Both the position numbers and the translations under genes were made by a program. A stretch of DNA of 64,000 nt from Lonsdalea populi. GTDB lineage: Bacteria; Pseudomonadota; Gammaproteobacteria; Enterobacterales; Enterobacteriaceae. Shown one piece after another: positions 37,075-48,512 of the stretch (positions are counted from its first letter, which is position 1; each line of letters opens with the position of its first letter). The stretch covers positions 930,001 through 994,000 of the forward strand of contig NZ_CP065534.1 of assembly GCF_015999465.1 (NCBI RefSeq), given 5' to 3'. The notes under the pieces are model-generated. The model was not told the DNA's origin and searched no databases. It saw only the letters and a program-made list of their open reading frames with translations.

Positions 37075-38439
37075 TCAGGCCAAAATGTCATAGCAGGGGA
37101 TATAGGCGCTGCCCGGCAGCTTCATCCGCTGTTGCGCGACGAAGCCCTGCAGCAGGCGGTCCATGTTTTTCATGATCTCCGCGTTGCCGTCGAGCTTATA
37201 GGGGCCGAATTGTTCGATGGCCTGAATGCCGCCTTCTTTAACGTTGCCCGCCACGATACCCGAAAACGCCTTGCGCAGCGCCGCGGCGAGTTGTTCGGTC
37301 GGCTGGTCGGGGTGCAGATGCAGATTCGCCATGTTTTCATGCGTGGGTTCGAACGGTATCTGCAAATCAGGCGCGATACGCAGCGACCAGTTGAAGCTAT
37401 AGGCGTCGCCAGTATGACGGCGATGCTCTTTCACCAGCGGCATCGACTTCTTCATCTCTCGCGCGACTGCGGCGGCATCGTTAATGATGATGTTGTAGTA
37501 ACGGCGGGCCTGACGTCCCAGCGTGCTGACGATGAATTCGTCCAGCACCCGGAAATAGTCCGCACTCTCTTCAGGCCCTGTCAGAATGATCGGCAGAACC
37601 TGCTCGCTGTTGGCGGGATCCATCATGATCCCAAGCAGGTACAGGAACTCCTCTGCCGTGCCGACGCCTCCCGGAAAAATAATGATCCCATGGCCGATGC
37701 GGACAAAGGCTTCCAGCCGTTTTTCAATATCCGGCATGATGATCAATTCGTTGACCAGCGGGTTCGGCGGCTCGGCTGCGATGATTGATGGCTCCGTCAT
37801 GCCGATGAAACGGCCGTCTCTATAGCGCTGCTGCGCATGGCCGACGGCGGCGCCTTTCATGGGCGCTTCCATTGCGCCGGGTCCGCAGCCTGTGCAGATA
37901 TTCAGTTCGCGCAGCCCCAGCTGGCTACCCACCCGGCGGGCGTAAAGATACTCTTTTTCGTTGATGGAGTGGCCGCCCCAGCAAACAACCATGTTGGGTT
38001 CTTCGCCCACGTGCAGCGCCCGGGCATTGCGGAGAATGGAAAAGACGATGTTGGTGATATGCGTCGAATTCTCCAGATCGAGATTCTGATACTGCCCTGT
38101 TTTCGTGATCTGACCGTTGACGAACAGAATATCGCGCAGGACGGCGAACAGGTTGGCCTGCAACGAACGAATCAACTGACCATCCACGAACGCTTCTTCA
38201 GGCGGATTAACCAGTTCAAGCTTCACGCCGCGCTCACGTCGCAGCACATTGATGTCGAAACTCTCGAAACGGGAAAGTAATTCTTTGCTGTTGTCCGTCT
38301 GGCTGCCGGAGTTCAATACAGCCAGCGAGCAGTTACGAAATAAACGGTAAAGGTCACTGCTGGCGCTGCTTTTCAGCCTGTCTACTTCCAACTGTGACAG
38401 CAAATCCATAGACCCGAGCGGGCTGATATGTGTGATCAA
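37075..38439 (-). CDS. ppnN: Pyrimidine/purine nucleotide 5'-monophosphate nucleosidase PpnN
   Basis: PpnN cleaves nucleoside monophosphates to base and ribose-5-phosphate and is stimulated by (p)ppGpp. The LOG-like core shows [17 protein letters not shown] and the signature [13 protein letters not shown] start at 38439 was chosen: AAGGAG lies 5 bases upstream, it gives the enteric start [12 protein letters not shown], and the length becomes 454 residues, the same as E. coli. The ATG codons 14 and 23 codons upstream would add an unconserved tail. Confidence 0.95.
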   Translation of the reverse strand: MITHISPLGSMDLLSQLEVDRLKSSASSDLYRLFRNCSLAVLNSGSQTDNSKELLSRFESFDINVLRRERGVKLELVNPPEEAFVDGQLIRSLQANLFAVLRDILFVNGQITKTGQYQNLDLENSTHITNIVFSILRNARALHVGEEPNMVVCWGGHSINEKEYLYARRVGSQLGLRELNICTGCGPGAMEAPMKGAAVGHAQQRYRDGRFIGMTEPSIIAAEPPNPLVNELIIMPDIEKRLEAFVRIGHGIIIFPGGVGTAEEFLYLLGIMMDPANSEQVLPIILTGPEESADYFRVLDEFIVSTLGRQARRYYNIIINDAAAVAREMKKSMPLVKEHRRHTGDAYSFNWSLRIAPDLQIPFEPTHENMANLHLHPDQPTEQLAAALRKAFSGIVAGNVKEGGIQAIEQFGPYKLDGNAEIMKNMDRLLQGFVAQQRMKLPGSAYIPCYDILA

Positions 38440-38663
38440 TTTTGCTCCTTGATACGCAGGGTATGACGTCGGTTCTTTCATCGGACTTTTTTCGACTCGC
38501 CTCTTCACCTTAACGTGAGCTAATCATTTTGCCAATCTTCGACAGCGTCGTGACGTCGGCTCTGCGCGGCGTTACGCATTTTGGCCGTGAGGCTATCGAC
38601 GACCGGCAGTACTCTCAGGTTACAATGCGGGGTAGTGTAACCCGACCGGTAGAGTAATAAAGA

Positions 38664-39221
38664 ATGATGGATCAACACGTGTTGCAGGCGTTAACCGATT
38701 TTACCCAGCGCTATGTGGATCGTTGGCTGGATCTTGAGGGGCATCCTCCCGCGTCTGAAGCGCTGTATGGCATTCCCTCGCCTTGTATCGTCGGCACCCA
38801 TGACGGACAGGTGCGGTGGTTGCCACAGTCAGGCGGAGACGACAAGTGTCTGGACGGCGTCGAACGTGCGATGGATATCCAACTGCACCCAGACGCACAC
38901 GTGTTCTACACCAGCCAGTATGCCGGAGATATGGAGGCGTGCTTTGACGATATTCATTGCACATTGTTGCAGGCATGGAGCGATGACGACCTTATCCGCA
39001 TGCAGGAAAACCTGATCGGTCACCTGGTGACGCAGAAGCGACGGAAGCTGCCGCCGACGCTGTTTTTAGCGACAACGGCGTCGGAAATGACGTTAATATC
39101 TCTGTGCAATATAAGTGGTGACGTCATTCTGGAAGAGTTTGGAACGCAGAAAAGACGTGTGCTTGCCGCGACATTAGCTGAATTTTTATATAAGCTTCAG
39201 CCATTGATTCAGAACCATTGA
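38664..39221 (+). CDS. syd: SecY-interacting protein Syd
   Basis: Syd is a small cytoplasmic protein that binds SecY and may proof-read the SecYEG channel. The 185-residue product shows clear family blocks: [31 protein letters not shown] and [21 protein letters not shown]. It is transcribed away from ppnN. In E. coli queF lies between syd and ppnN, but here the gap is only 224 bp and holds no gene. The ATG at 38664 is followed by another Met. Confidence 0.92.
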   Translation: MMDQHVLQALTDFTQRYVDRWLDLEGHPPASEALYGIPSPCIVGTHDGQVRWLPQSGGDDKCLDGVERAMDIQLHPDAHVFYTSQYAGDMEACFDDIHCTLLQAWSDDDLIRMQENLIGHLVTQKRRKLPPTLFLATTASEMTLISLCNISGDVILEEFGTQKRRVLAATLAEFLYKLQPLIQNH

Positions 39222-39242
39222 AGCGTGTTTCGCTTTTTAGCG

Positions 39243-39260
39243 TGTGAGAAATGTCTCACA
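39243..39260. promoter_or_regulatory. GacA/UvrY binding site upstream of csrB
   Basis: TGTGAGAAATGTCTCACA is an 18-bp inverted repeat with perfect 7-bp arms, matching the response-regulator GacA (UvrY) box TGTAAGN6CTTACA class. It lies about 190 bp upstream of the csrB RNA, the usual position, so the RNA is probably controlled by BarA/UvrY (GacS/GacA). Confidence 0.85.
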
Positions 39261-39435
39261 ATAGCTGTAGGTTATCGCTTATATTTTATATTAACGTAGT
39301 GTTAAAATAACAATTAACCATTATTTTTCAGCTAATTGCAAATTATGGTATTGAGGTTGACCGAGCGGAAGGTATGTTGCTTTGAATTAGGGGCTTGCTG
39401 ATTTGCTTTAATTAATACATCTTATTATTCGCCAG

Positions 39436-39784
39436 GCAACATGGTAACAGGACGAAGTAATACCGTTATTTAATGATTACTCGTCCGTTCCAGCCGAAAA
39501 GCTGCAGGATGAAATGTTTTCAGGATGAAAACACGGACACCTCCATGATGGAGAATGGGAGCCGGCTTGGACATGCTGGTGGGGCTGGAGCCTAAAGGGA
39601 ACAAGATTAGGACGATCGTGAAGGAACGGCAGTCAGGGAAGAAAGAGGGATCGCCAGCGAAGGAATCGCGGGTCGGGATGACCACAAAGGAAAAGTTTTC
39701 AAGGATGAGCAGGGAAGCAATTGTGTAGCTGGATTGCTATAAAACGAATCGGGGGTACTGAGCAATCGGTACCCCCATTTTTTT
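39436..39784 (+). ncRNA. csrB: CsrB/RsmB regulatory RNA (CsrA/RsmA-sequestering)
   Basis: CsrB binds many copies of the CsrA (RsmA) protein and so relieves its repression of target mRNAs; in soft-rot bacteria this switches on virulence enzymes. About eighteen GGA motifs occur in 340 bases, several in hairpin loops, for example TTTTCA-GGA-TGAAAA at 39517-39531. The 3' third (AAGGATGAGCAGGGAAGCAA, then GTAGCTGGA) matches the end of E. coli csrB. The RNA ends in an 8-bp stem GGGGGTAC / GTACCCCC (39751-39776) and a T run. It lies between syd and yqcC as in E. coli. The 5' end is estimated from a TATTAT at 39423 and could be off by tens of bases. Confidence 0.9.
39751..39784 (+). terminator. Terminator of csrB
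   Basis: The 8-bp stem GGGGGTAC (39751-39758) / GTACCCCC (39769-39776) is followed by ATTTTTTTG. Confidence 0.88.
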
Positions 39785-39886
39785 GTTCCGGCGATATCTC
39801 GACGCGAAGACATTTCGCTGGATGCCATCGCGCGGCATCAATGCTATCCTTTGCCGCCCTACCGTTAGTCTGTTTGAGACCCCTGT

Positions 39887-40207
39887 ATGAGTGAAGAAAT
39901 TCATCTTCGGCAAACTCTGTTCGCGGTTGAATACGCCCTGAAACAAAGTGAATTGTGGCAGAACAAACCGCCGGAGGCGGAAGCCTTCTCCAGCGCCGAG
40001 CCTTTCTGCGTGGATACCATGGAAGCTTCACAGTGGCTGCAGTGGGTGCTGTTGCCGCGTATGCATGCCTTGCTGGACAGCGGCGCGCCATTGCCTGAGA
40101 GTTTTGCCATCCACCCCTATTTCGAAATGGCGTTCGAAGGACGCAAAGAGGAATTACAGCCTCTTTTGAACACGCTGCGCGAGCTGGATGATTTCTTTGG
40201 AGAGTAA
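39887..40207 (+). CDS. yqcC: YqcC family (DUF446) protein
   Basis: The 106-residue cytoplasmic protein belongs to DUF446. Conserved blocks are PFCVDTMEASQWLQWVLLPRM and HPYFEMAF. Function is unknown; its constant pairing with truC (stop and start 5 bp apart) suggests a role linked to tRNA modification, but that is inference. It equals E. coli YqcC in length and place. Confidence 0.92.
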   Translation: MSEEIHLRQTLFAVEYALKQSELWQNKPPEAEAFSSAEPFCVDTMEASQWLQWVLLPRMHALLDSGAPLPESFAIHPYFEMAFEGRKEELQPLLNTLRELDDFFGE

Positions 40208-40211
40208 ACCG

Positions 40212-40967
40212 ATGTTGGACATTCTCTATCAGGATGATTATCTGGTGGCGGTTAATAAGCCGCCCGGATGGCTGGTACATCGTAGCTGGCTCGACCGCAA
40301 AGAAAAAGTGGTGGTCATGCAGACGGTGCGCGACCAGATAGGTCGGCACGTTTATACCGTGCATCGTCTCGATCGGCCGACTTCCGGCGTGCTGCTGCTG
40401 GCGCTATCCAGCGATGTCGCTCGCCAGCTGTCCTCGCTGTTTGAACAGCACGACCTTAAGAAAACCTATCATGCCGTTGTGCGCGGACACATTTTTGATT
40501 CTGCTACCATTGACTATGCATTAACGGAAGAGCTGGACAAGATTGCGGACAAGTTCGCCAATCCCAATAAGGGCCCACAGCCTGCGGTCAGCCATTATCG
40601 TGCGCTGGCGCAGGCGGATATGCCGGTTGCCATCGGCCGCTATCCGACGTCTCGTTACACGTTGATGGAACTGCGACCGGAAAACGGGCGTAAGCATCAG
40701 CTTCGGCGGCATATGAGTCATATCCATCACCCCATTATCGGTGACAGCACGCACGGCGATTTGAAGCAAAATCGCGGTATGGCCGCCCATTTTGGCTGTC
40801 AGCGGATGATGCTGCATGCCAGCTGTCTGTCGCTCGTCCACCCTGCTACAGGGGAGCCGTTGGAGCTTAAGGCACGTTGGGATGAGACTTGGCAGAGCGT
40901 GATGTCGCAGTTCGGTTGGGAGGGTATTCTCCCTGATATTGAAAGGGTTGAGTTTCCCGCAGCCTGA
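40212..40967 (+). CDS. truC: tRNA pseudouridine(65) synthase TruC
   Basis: TruC makes pseudouridine 65 in tRNAs. The 251-residue protein is of the RluA family with the catalytic Asp54 in HRLDRPTSGV, the basic motif RPENGRKHQLRRHM and the C-terminal LHASCLSLVHP. The ATG at 40212 was chosen because it gives the family start MLDILYQDDYLVAVNKPPGW; an in-frame ATG 8 codons earlier lies in yqcC. yqcC-truC-yqcA is the enteric order. Confidence 0.95.
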   Translation: MLDILYQDDYLVAVNKPPGWLVHRSWLDRKEKVVVMQTVRDQIGRHVYTVHRLDRPTSGVLLLALSSDVARQLSSLFEQHDLKKTYHAVVRGHIFDSATIDYALTEELDKIADKFANPNKGPQPAVSHYRALAQADMPVAIGRYPTSRYTLMELRPENGRKHQLRRHMSHIHHPIIGDSTHGDLKQNRGMAAHFGCQRMMLHASCLSLVHPATGEPLELKARWDETWQSVMSQFGWEGILPDIERVEFPAA

Positions 40968-41013
40968 GGTCAGGATAGCGGGGTTAAATCTGTCTGATTG
41001 AGGGAGTCGCGTC

Positions 41014-41472
41014 ATGGCTCAGATCGGTATTTTTGTTGGCACCGTTTACGGTAATGCGTTGTTGGTAGCAGAAGAAGCGGAAAATATTCTCAGAGAGCGC
41101 GGACACGAAGTGAAAATTTTCGAGGGTGCCTCGTTGGAAGACTGGCTGACGTATCGTGAGCAGTGGGTGCTGGTTGTGACCTCCACGACAGGGCAGGGGG
41201 AACTGCCTGAGTCTATCGTCTCTTTGTACACGGCACTGCGCGATACCTGCGGGCCTTTACCTCATATGGGCTACGGTCTGATTGCGCTGGGCGACAGTAG
41301 CTATGACGTTTACTGCGGCGGCGGGCGTCAATTCGATGCCTTGTTGCAAGAGCTGGGGGCCGAGCGAATCGGCGAGCGGCTAGAGATCGACGCCACCGAG
41401 CAGCCGGAGCCGGAAGTCGTGTCCTGTGCATGGGTTGAAACCTGGGCTGACCAGGTGGAAAGTCGCGCCTAA
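41014..41472 (+). CDS. yqcA: Flavodoxin-like protein YqcA
   Basis: The 152-residue protein has a flavodoxin fold with the FMN phosphate loop GTVYGNAL near residue 9, the isoalloxazine loops [10 protein letters not shown] and [13 protein letters not shown]. It should bind FMN and act as a low-potential electron carrier; partner proteins are not known for certain. GGGAG precedes the ATG. It is followed by a strong terminator and then by genes that in E. coli lie far away. Confidence 0.93.
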   Translation: MAQIGIFVGTVYGNALLVAEEAENILRERGHEVKIFEGASLEDWLTYREQWVLVVTSTTGQGELPESIVSLYTALRDTCGPLPHMGYGLIALGDSSYDVYCGGGRQFDALLQELGAERIGERLEIDATEQPEPEVVSCAWVETWADQVESRA

Positions 41473-41510
41473 TTTCGACTTTTGCGGTTGCGGTACAAAT
41501 TCAGCGCATA

Positions 41511-41536
41511 AAAAACGGGGCTTCGGCCCCGTTTTG
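41511..41536. terminator. Bidirectional terminator between yqcA and yaeH
   Basis: A 10-bp perfect stem (AAAACGGGGC 41512-41521 / GCCCCGTTTT 41526-41535) with a UUCG tetraloop, A-rich on one side and T-rich on the other, serves both convergent genes. Confidence 0.92.
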
Positions 41537-41566
41537 CTGCATAGCGCAATAAGTAATTAGACGCTT

Positions 41567-41956
41567 TTAACGGTTTTTGGTCAGTTTTTCCAAATCAGAT
41601 TCAATCTCGCTTATCTTGTTGGTGACGACGCTTTCAAGATGACGCAAATCGGCCAGAATTTTGCTTTTCAAGTCGACTTCCACCTGTTCGCGCTGACAGA
41701 TTTGGTCAAGCTCATCAACGACATAACGGAGATTGGGACTGATTTCGTTAATTTCCCGGAAGCCCTGACCCGCATTATCCGCCGCAATGGTTTTGCGTTG
41801 ACGGGGATATTTGAATTTCACGCTTTTGGCGAAAAACTCTCCTTTATCCTTGCGGAAATAGATTTTCAGAATGTCATTGCTGGCTTCCTGCCGCAGGCTA
41901 TAACGGTCGATATCTCCCGGGTTGCTGATCCCCAGGCTCTTCAGATTGTCATACAT
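41567..41956 (-). CDS. yaeH: DUF3461 family protein YaeH
   Basis: The 129-residue cytoplasmic protein matches E. coli YaeH almost residue for residue at the start ([39 protein letters not shown]) and has a charged helical C terminus, likely coiled coil. Function is unknown. The ATG at 41956 was chosen since GAGGTGATG lies upstream; an in-frame ATG 15 codons before adds unconserved residues. It lies next to dapD as in E. coli. Confidence 0.93.
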   Translation of the reverse strand: MYDNLKSLGISNPGDIDRYSLRQEASNDILKIYFRKDKGEFFAKSVKFKYPRQRKTIAADNAGQGFREINEISPNLRYVVDELDQICQREQVEVDLKSKILADLRHLESVVTNKISEIESDLEKLTKNR

Positions 41957-42037
41957 AGCATCACCTCTTCCTGTTCTAAGCCATGCTACATTTTTATGCA
42001 ATGCAGCGGGTCCGTAGCGCCGTGTCCCGACCGGTCA

Positions 42038-42064
42038 TAAAATGGCGGGTCATTTCACCCGCCA
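42038..42064 (-). terminator. Terminator of dapD
   Basis: An 8-bp stem (TGGCGGGT 42043-42050 / ACCCGCCA 42057-42064) is followed on the minus strand by TTTTAT. It lies 13 bp past the dapD stop. Confidence 0.75.
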
Positions 42065-42076
42065 AATGTATGTTTA

Positions 42077-42901
42077 TCAGTCGATGGTGCGCAACAGCTC
42101 GTTGATGCCCACTTTACCGCGGGTTTTCGCATCGACTTTCTTGACGATGACGGCGCAGTAAAGGCTGTGGCTGCCATCTTTGGAGGGCATATTGCCGGAA
42201 ACGACGACAGAGCCTGCCGGTACGCGACCGAAGTGGACTTCACCGGTTTCGCGGTCATAAATGCGGGTGCTTTGGCTGATGAATACGCCCATTGAAATGA
42301 CGGAGCCTTCTTCGACGATCACGCCCTCCACGATTTCGGAACGCGCGCCGATGAAGCAGTTGTCTTCAATGATGGTCGGATTGGCCTGCAGCGGTTCCAG
42401 AACGCCGCCGATACCGACGCCGCCGGACAGGTGGACGTTTTTACCGATCTGCGCGCAAGAGCCCACGGTGACCCAGGTATCGACCATTGTGCCTTCATCG
42501 ACATAGGCGCCGATGTTGACGTAGGAAGGCATCAGGACGGTATTCCGCGCGATAAAGGCGCCCTGACGAACGCTGGCCGGCGGCGCGACACGGAAGCCTT
42601 CGCGCTGGAAGCGTGCTTCGTCGTAGTCGGCGAATTTCATCGGCACTTTGTCGTAGTAACGTGTTTCGTTGCCATCAATGATGCGGTTTTCATTGATACG
42701 GAAGGAAAGCAGTACGGCTTTTTTCAGCCACTGATGAGTGACCCACTGACCGTCGATTTTCTCTGCGACGCGCAGCGCGCCGCTGTCCAGCAGGCTAATG
42801 GCCTGGTTGACCGCTTCACGCGTGGCGGTATCTGCATTAGCCGGAGTGATTTCTGCGCGGCGTTCGAAGGCGGTTTCGATGACGTTTTGTAATTGCTGCA
42901 T
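42077..42901 (-). CDS. dapD: 2,3,4,5-tetrahydropyridine-2,6-dicarboxylate N-succinyltransferase DapD
   Basis: DapD adds a succinyl group from succinyl-CoA in the lysine and diaminopimelate pathway. The 274-residue protein has an N-terminal helical domain and a left-handed beta helix of hexapeptide repeats ([26 protein letters not shown], then [12 protein letters not shown]), with conserved Asp and Glu in the active site ([19 protein letters not shown]). It equals E. coli in length. glnD lies 39 bp upstream on the same strand. Confidence 0.97.
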   Translation of the reverse strand: MQQLQNVIETAFERRAEITPANADTATREAVNQAISLLDSGALRVAEKIDGQWVTHQWLKKAVLLSFRINENRIIDGNETRYYDKVPMKFADYDEARFQREGFRVAPPASVRQGAFIARNTVLMPSYVNIGAYVDEGTMVDTWVTVGSCAQIGKNVHLSGGVGIGGVLEPLQANPTIIEDNCFIGARSEIVEGVIVEEGSVISMGVFISQSTRIYDRETGEVHFGRVPAGSVVVSGNMPSKDGSHSLYCAVIVKKVDAKTRGKVGINELLRTID

Positions 42902-42940
42902 CCTGACTCTCTATCTCGTGATTACCAAAGTGATGATTAA

Positions 42941-45634
42941 TTAACACAAGCCTACTTTATCGTTTGGGTTGAGGGCCTCTGTCAACCGTTGTTGCAATTT
43001 AAGCTGCAATTCCAGGCTCAATGCCCGCCGATCGTTGTCCGCCAGAATAAATAAATCCTCTACGCGTTCGCCGATGGTGGAAATACGGGCGCCGTGCAGC
43101 GATATGCGAAGTTCGGCGAATACCTCACCGACCTGAGCCAACAGGCCGGGTTGATCGAGGGCGACCAGCTCCATGTAACTGCGGCGATCGGTGTGCGTCG
43201 TCGGCAGAAAGCCGACTTCGGTCTCGACGCTGAAATGACGGAGCTTGGACGACGTGCGGCGAATGCGGGGAGAGTGATAGTCCTTCTGCGTCAGCGCCTG
43301 TTCAATCGCAAGCTGAATCATGTTGTGACGATCCTGCGCTACCGGGGTGCCCTCGGGCTCCAGCACGATGAAGGTATCCATCGCCATCCCGTCACGGCTG
43401 GTAAAGATCTGCGCATCATGAACGTTCAGATTACGGCGATCCAGCTCGCCGGCTACGGTAGCGAACAGATAGGGGCGGTCGGGACTCCAGATAAAGATTT
43501 CCGTGCCGCCGCGCGTGGTGTCATCACCGATTAGCACCAGCGGTTTGCTGGGATCGTGGTTCACCAGGTGTACGGCATGCCAGGCCAGCTGATTGGGCGT
43601 ATGGCGCAGGAAATAGTCGGCGCGGCAGCGGCTCCAAATACCATTCAGCGCAGTTTCGTCGATATTTTCCATACGCAGCAGCGCCAGCGCCTGCTGACGA
43701 TGATGCCGTACCCGCTTCCGAAGGTCGGGGGAATGTTGCATACCGCGTCGTAGCTGTTTTTCGGTGGCGAAGTACAGTTCGTGCAACAGGCTCTGTTTCC
43801 AGCTATTCCACAGCGTTTCATTGGTCGCACAGATATCGGCGACGGTCAGATTAATCAGGTAGCGCAGCCGGGTTTCACTCTGTACTTCCTCGGCGAACTG
43901 CTGAATGACCGCCGGATCCTGAATATCGCGGCGTTGTGCGGTGACCGACATCATCAGATGACAGCGTACCAGCCACGAAACCAGCTGCGCTTCACGCAGG
44001 TTCAGTCCATGCAACGCAGCGAACTCCAGCGCATCTTTCGCGCCCAGCTCCGAGTGGTCGCCGCCGCGGCCCTTGGCGATGTCGTGGAACAATGCGGCCA
44101 GCAGCAGCAGTTCCGGTTGAGGCAGCCGCGGATACAGTTTCACGCACAACGGATGCTCCTCCAGCGTGGACTCATCGGCGAAGCTTTCCAGCTTGAGCAA
44201 GACGCGAATGGTGTGTTCGTCCACGGTGTAGGCGTGGAATAAATCGAACTGCATCTGGCCGACGATATTACTCCACTGCGGCATATAGGCCCACAGCACG
44301 CTGTGCCGGTGCATAGGCAACAGCGCCTGAGTGACCGCGCGCGGGTGACGGAGAATATTCATGAACAGGCTGCGGGCTTCCGGGATGGTGCACAACGGTT
44401 TGGCAAGGTGACGGCGGGCGTAACGCAGTCGGCGCAGCGTCGTCGAATAGATGCCGGTGATTTCAGGATGACGCACCATGGCATAGAACATGCGCATGAT
44501 GGCTTCGGGTTTATTATCGAACAGCGTATCATCCTGCAGATCGATAAGCGTGCCGCGCAGCTGGAACTCGTCGTCCAGCATTCGCGGTTTTTCATGCGGA
44601 TCGAGCGCCAGAATGGCTTCATCGAACAGCTGAAGCAGCATCTGATTAAGCTCATATACCCGTCTCGTGACCCGGAAAAAGTCTTTCATCATGCGCTCGA
44701 CGGGCGCGTTTCCCTCTCCCTGATACCGCAACAACTGCGCCACGTTCAACTGGCGGTCAAACAGCAAACGGTTGTCGTAGCGGCTTAGCAGTAAGTGCAG
44801 AGCGAAGCGGATGCGCCACAGAAAGCTTTGGCATTCGTTGAGTTCGTTGCGCTCGGCTTCTGTCAGGTATCCGAAACCGACCATTTCATTCAGAGACGTC
44901 GCGCCGAAGTGGCGCCGCGCAACCCAAAGCAGCGTATGGATATCGCGCAGGCCGCCGGGGATGCTTTTGATATCCGGCTCCAGGTTATAGCTGGTGCCGT
45001 GGTAGCGCTGATGACGTTCTCGCTGTTCGGCGACTTTAGCGGCGAAGAAGGAGGCCGACGGCCAGAAGTCGACGCTGAAAATGTGTTTCTGCAGAGACAG
45101 AAACAGGGCGACGTCGCCGCAGATCATGCGGGATTCGATCAGGTTGGTCGCGACGGAGATATCCGCCTGACCTTCCTCCAGACACTCGTCCAGCGTTCTT
45201 ACGCTGTGACCGACCTCCAGACGCAGATCCCAGAGCAGGGTAATCAACTGGCTGACGGCCTGTGACTGCGCTTCGTCAAATCCATCACGGCTCAGAACAA
45301 GCAGATCGATATCGGAGAGCGGATGTAGTTCTCCGCGCCCGTAGCCGCCGACGGCAACCAAAGCCGTTTGCTCCGCGCTGTCCAATTGGTAGAAGTGCCA
45401 CAGCCGTTGCAACAGGCGGTCGATGAACAGTGTCCGGGCGTCGATCAGGGTTTCCGCGCTGACGCCGGCCTTGAACTCATCCGTCAGCCACATCTGGAAC
45501 TGTTCTAGATGCTGTTTTAGCGTCTGGCGTTCCAGCATGTCGTCGCTGAAGGTCAGCGGAGATTGGGGGGCGGGGTAGGCCGTCGTCGGCGTCCCTTGAG
45601 TGATGTGCGGCAGGTTCTGATCGATTTCGTTCAT
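42941..45634 (-). CDS. glnD: Bifunctional uridylyltransferase/uridylyl-removing enzyme GlnD
   Basis: GlnD senses glutamine and adds or removes UMP on PII proteins, so it heads nitrogen control. The 897-residue protein has a nucleotidyltransferase domain with [19 protein letters not shown] (96-114), an HD hydrolase domain with [11 protein letters not shown] near 513, and two C-terminal ACT domains (near 728 and 825) that bind glutamine. Length is close to E. coli (890). It lies between map and dapD, as in E. coli, but a terminator separates it from map. Confidence 0.97.
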   Translation of the reverse strand: MNEIDQNLPHITQGTPTTAYPAPQSPLTFSDDMLERQTLKQHLEQFQMWLTDEFKAGVSAETLIDARTLFIDRLLQRLWHFYQLDSAEQTALVAVGGYGRGELHPLSDIDLLVLSRDGFDEAQSQAVSQLITLLWDLRLEVGHSVRTLDECLEEGQADISVATNLIESRMICGDVALFLSLQKHIFSVDFWPSASFFAAKVAEQRERHQRYHGTSYNLEPDIKSIPGGLRDIHTLLWVARRHFGATSLNEMVGFGYLTEAERNELNECQSFLWRIRFALHLLLSRYDNRLLFDRQLNVAQLLRYQGEGNAPVERMMKDFFRVTRRVYELNQMLLQLFDEAILALDPHEKPRMLDDEFQLRGTLIDLQDDTLFDNKPEAIMRMFYAMVRHPEITGIYSTTLRRLRYARRHLAKPLCTIPEARSLFMNILRHPRAVTQALLPMHRHSVLWAYMPQWSNIVGQMQFDLFHAYTVDEHTIRVLLKLESFADESTLEEHPLCVKLYPRLPQPELLLLAALFHDIAKGRGGDHSELGAKDALEFAALHGLNLREAQLVSWLVRCHLMMSVTAQRRDIQDPAVIQQFAEEVQSETRLRYLINLTVADICATNETLWNSWKQSLLHELYFATEKQLRRGMQHSPDLRKRVRHHRQQALALLRMENIDETALNGIWSRCRADYFLRHTPNQLAWHAVHLVNHDPSKPLVLIGDDTTRGGTEIFIWSPDRPYLFATVAGELDRRNLNVHDAQIFTSRDGMAMDTFIVLEPEGTPVAQDRHNMIQLAIEQALTQKDYHSPRIRRTSSKLRHFSVETEVGFLPTTHTDRRSYMELVALDQPGLLAQVGEVFAELRISLHGARISTIGERVEDLFILADNDRRALSLELQLKLQQRLTEALNPNDKVGLC

Positions 45635-45647
45635 GTACGGCGCCCAT

Positions 45648-45670
45648 AAAAAAGCCGGCGATTGCCGGCA
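45648..45670 (-). terminator. Terminator of map
   Basis: A 6-bp GC stem (GCCGGC 45654-45659 / GCCGGC 45664-45669) is followed on the minus strand by TTTTTTAT. It lies between the map stop and the glnD start. Confidence 0.8.
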
Positions 45671-45675
45671 GCTGT

Positions 45676-46470
45676 TTATTCCTGATGCGTGATGATTTTT
45701 GGGATGGTGTCATCCTTACGCAACGTCATTATTTCGCATCCGTCTTCTGTCACCACAATAGTGTGCTCGTACTGCGCCGACAAGCTGCGATCTTTGGTTT
45801 TCACCGTCCAGCCGTCTTTCATGGTGCGAATGCGGAAATCACCGGCATTGACCATCGGCTCGATGGTGAACGCCATGCCGGGCTTCAGTACGACGCCGCC
45901 ATCGTCCGCATTATAGTGCAGAACCTGCGGTTCTTCGTGGAAGCCGGTGCCGATACCGTGTCCGCAGTATTCGCGCACCACCGAGAAATCCTGCGCTTCG
46001 ACGAACTGCTGAATGGCTTTACCGAGCGAACGCAGACGAATGCCGGGTTTCACCATTTTTATCGCCAGATACAGGCTGTCCTGCGTGACGCGACACAGAC
46101 GTTCGCCCAGGATCGTAGGCTTGCCGACGATGAACATTTTGGAGGTATCACCGTGGAAACCGTCCTTGATAACCGTCACGTCGATATTGACGATGTCGCC
46201 GTCTTTGAGGTGTTTCTCATCAGAGGGAATACCGTGGCAGATGACTTCATTGATGGAGATGCACACCGACTTGGGAAAGCCGTGGTAACCCAGACAGGCT
46301 GAAATCGCATGCTGCTTGTTGGTGATGTGATCGTGACAAATGCGATCCAGTTCACCCGTAGTGACGCCCGGTACGACGTGAGGCTCGATGATTTCAAGCA
46401 CTTCAGCCGCCAGTCGCCCAGCTACACGCATTTTTTCAATATCTTCCGGAGTTTTAATAGAAATAGCCAT
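45676..46470 (-). CDS. map: Methionine aminopeptidase Map (type I)
   Basis: Map removes the initiator Met from nascent proteins co-translationally. The 264-residue protein (as E. coli) shows the five metal ligands: two Asp in [16 protein letters not shown], His in [16 protein letters not shown], and Glu in FTIEPMV and [10 protein letters not shown]. The His in [10 protein letters not shown] is the substrate-binding one. It is transcribed away from rpsB across 338 bp, the usual divergent arrangement. Confidence 0.97.
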   Translation of the reverse strand: MAISIKTPEDIEKMRVAGRLAAEVLEIIEPHVVPGVTTGELDRICHDHITNKQHAISACLGYHGFPKSVCISINEVICHGIPSDEKHLKDGDIVNIDVTVIKDGFHGDTSKMFIVGKPTILGERLCRVTQDSLYLAIKMVKPGIRLRSLGKAIQQFVEAQDFSVVREYCGHGIGTGFHEEPQVLHYNADDGGVVLKPGMAFTIEPMVNAGDFRIRTMKDGWTVKTKDRSLSAQYEHTIVVTEDGCEIMTLRKDDTIPKIITHQE

Positions 46471-46596
46471 TGAGTGTGTCCGCAGGTGTGAATGTTCCTA
46501 ACGAAAATAGGGTCAGCAAAGAGTGACTTATGGTATCAGCCCTGCCGGGGACTGCCAAATCATCATTGGCGCGCGGGCGCAAAAGCGCAAGTAAAG

Positions 46597-46626
46597 TTGG
46601 TGTCAGTGGGCTGTTTATGGTATAAA
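46597..46626 (+). promoter_or_regulatory. rpsB promoter
   Basis: TTGGTG (46597-46602) and TATAAA (46621-46626) are 18 bp apart and followed by GCGCGCC, a GC-rich discriminator typical of growth-rate and stringent control. Transcription would start near 46633, giving a leader of about 175 bases. Confidence 0.65.
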
Positions 46627-46632
46627 GCGCGC

Positions 46633-47534
<902 letters not shown>

Positions 47535-47587
47535 TAAGGCTGGCTCTGTAGAGCCCTTATTAACCAGGTATTGATATATGTTGGTTA

Positions 47588-47612
47588 GGGGGCCTGTAAA
47601 GGCCCCCTTTTA
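47588..47612 (+). terminator. Attenuator between rpsB and tsf
   Basis: A 7-bp perfect stem (GGGGGCC 47588-47594 / GGCCCCC 47601-47607) is followed by TTTTA, within the 112-bp rpsB-tsf gap. It should stop part of the transcripts and set the S2 to EF-Ts ratio. Confidence 0.8.
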
Positions 47613-47646
47613 CTTATCTCCCCCACGAGATAACGAGGAAAAGATA

Positions 47647-48504
47647 ATGGCTGAAATTACCGCTGCCCTGGTAAAAGAACTGCGCGAACGTACTGGCGCA
47701 GGCATGATGGAATGTAAAAAAGCGCTGGTTGAAGCGAATGGCGACATTGAGCTGGCCATCGACAACATGCGTAAATCCGGCCAGGCTAAAGCTGCCAAGA
47801 AAGCGGGTCGAGTTGCTGCCGAAGGCATCATCCTGACCAAGATTTCTGCAGACGGCAAATACGGCGTCATCGCTGAACTGAACTGTGAAACTGACTTTGT
47901 CGCCAAAGATGCCGGTTTCAAAGCGTTTGGTGAAGAAGTCGCTACCGCTGCTCTGAACGATCGCATTACCGACGTTGAAGAACTGAAAGCCAAGTTTGAA
48001 GATCAGCGTACTGCGCTGGTGGCCAAAATCGGTGAAAATATCAACATCCGTCGTATCTCCGTACTGTCCGGCGACGCGCTGGGTTGCTACCTGCACGGCG
48101 CGCGTATCGGCGTTATGGTTGCTGCAACGGGTGCCGACGAAGAGCTGATCAAGCACATCGCTATGCATATCGCCGCCAGCAAGCCTGAATACGTGAAGGC
48201 CGAAGATGTTCCGGCTGACGTTGTTGCCCGCGAGCACCAGATCCAGCTGGACATCGCCATGCAGTCCGGCAAACCGCGTGAAATCGCAGAAAAAATGGTC
48301 GAAGGCCGTATGCGTAAATTCACCGGCGAAATCTCTCTGTCCGGCCAGCACTTCGTGATGGACCCGAGCAAAACCGTCGGCCAGTTGCTGAAAGAGCACA
48401 ACGCAGACGTCACCAGCTTCATTCGTTATGAAGTGGGTGAAGGTATTGAGAAAGCTGAAGTTGATTTTGCTGCTGAAGTTGCAGCAATGAGCAAGCAGTC
48501 TTAA
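47647..48504 (+). CDS. tsf: Elongation factor Ts
   Basis: EF-Ts is the nucleotide exchange factor for EF-Tu. The 285-residue protein has an N-terminal UBA-like domain ([21 protein letters not shown]), the core contact [10 protein letters not shown] (with the Asp-Phe that enters EF-Tu), and the C-terminal module. The ATG at 47647 has GAGGAAAAG upstream; an earlier in-frame ATG lies before the attenuator and is rejected. Confidence 0.99.
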   Translation: MAEITAALVKELRERTGAGMMECKKALVEANGDIELAIDNMRKSGQAKAAKKAGRVAAEGIILTKISADGKYGVIAELNCETDFVAKDAGFKAFGEEVATAALNDRITDVEELKAKFEDQRTALVAKIGENINIRRISVLSGDALGCYLHGARIGVMVAATGADEELIKHIAMHIAASKPEYVKAEDVPADVVAREHQIQLDIAMQSGKPREIAEKMVEGRMRKFTGEISLSGQHFVMDPSKTVGQLLKEHNADVTSFIRYEVGEGIEKAEVDFAAEVAAMSKQS

Positions 48505-48512
48505 TAAAAAAA

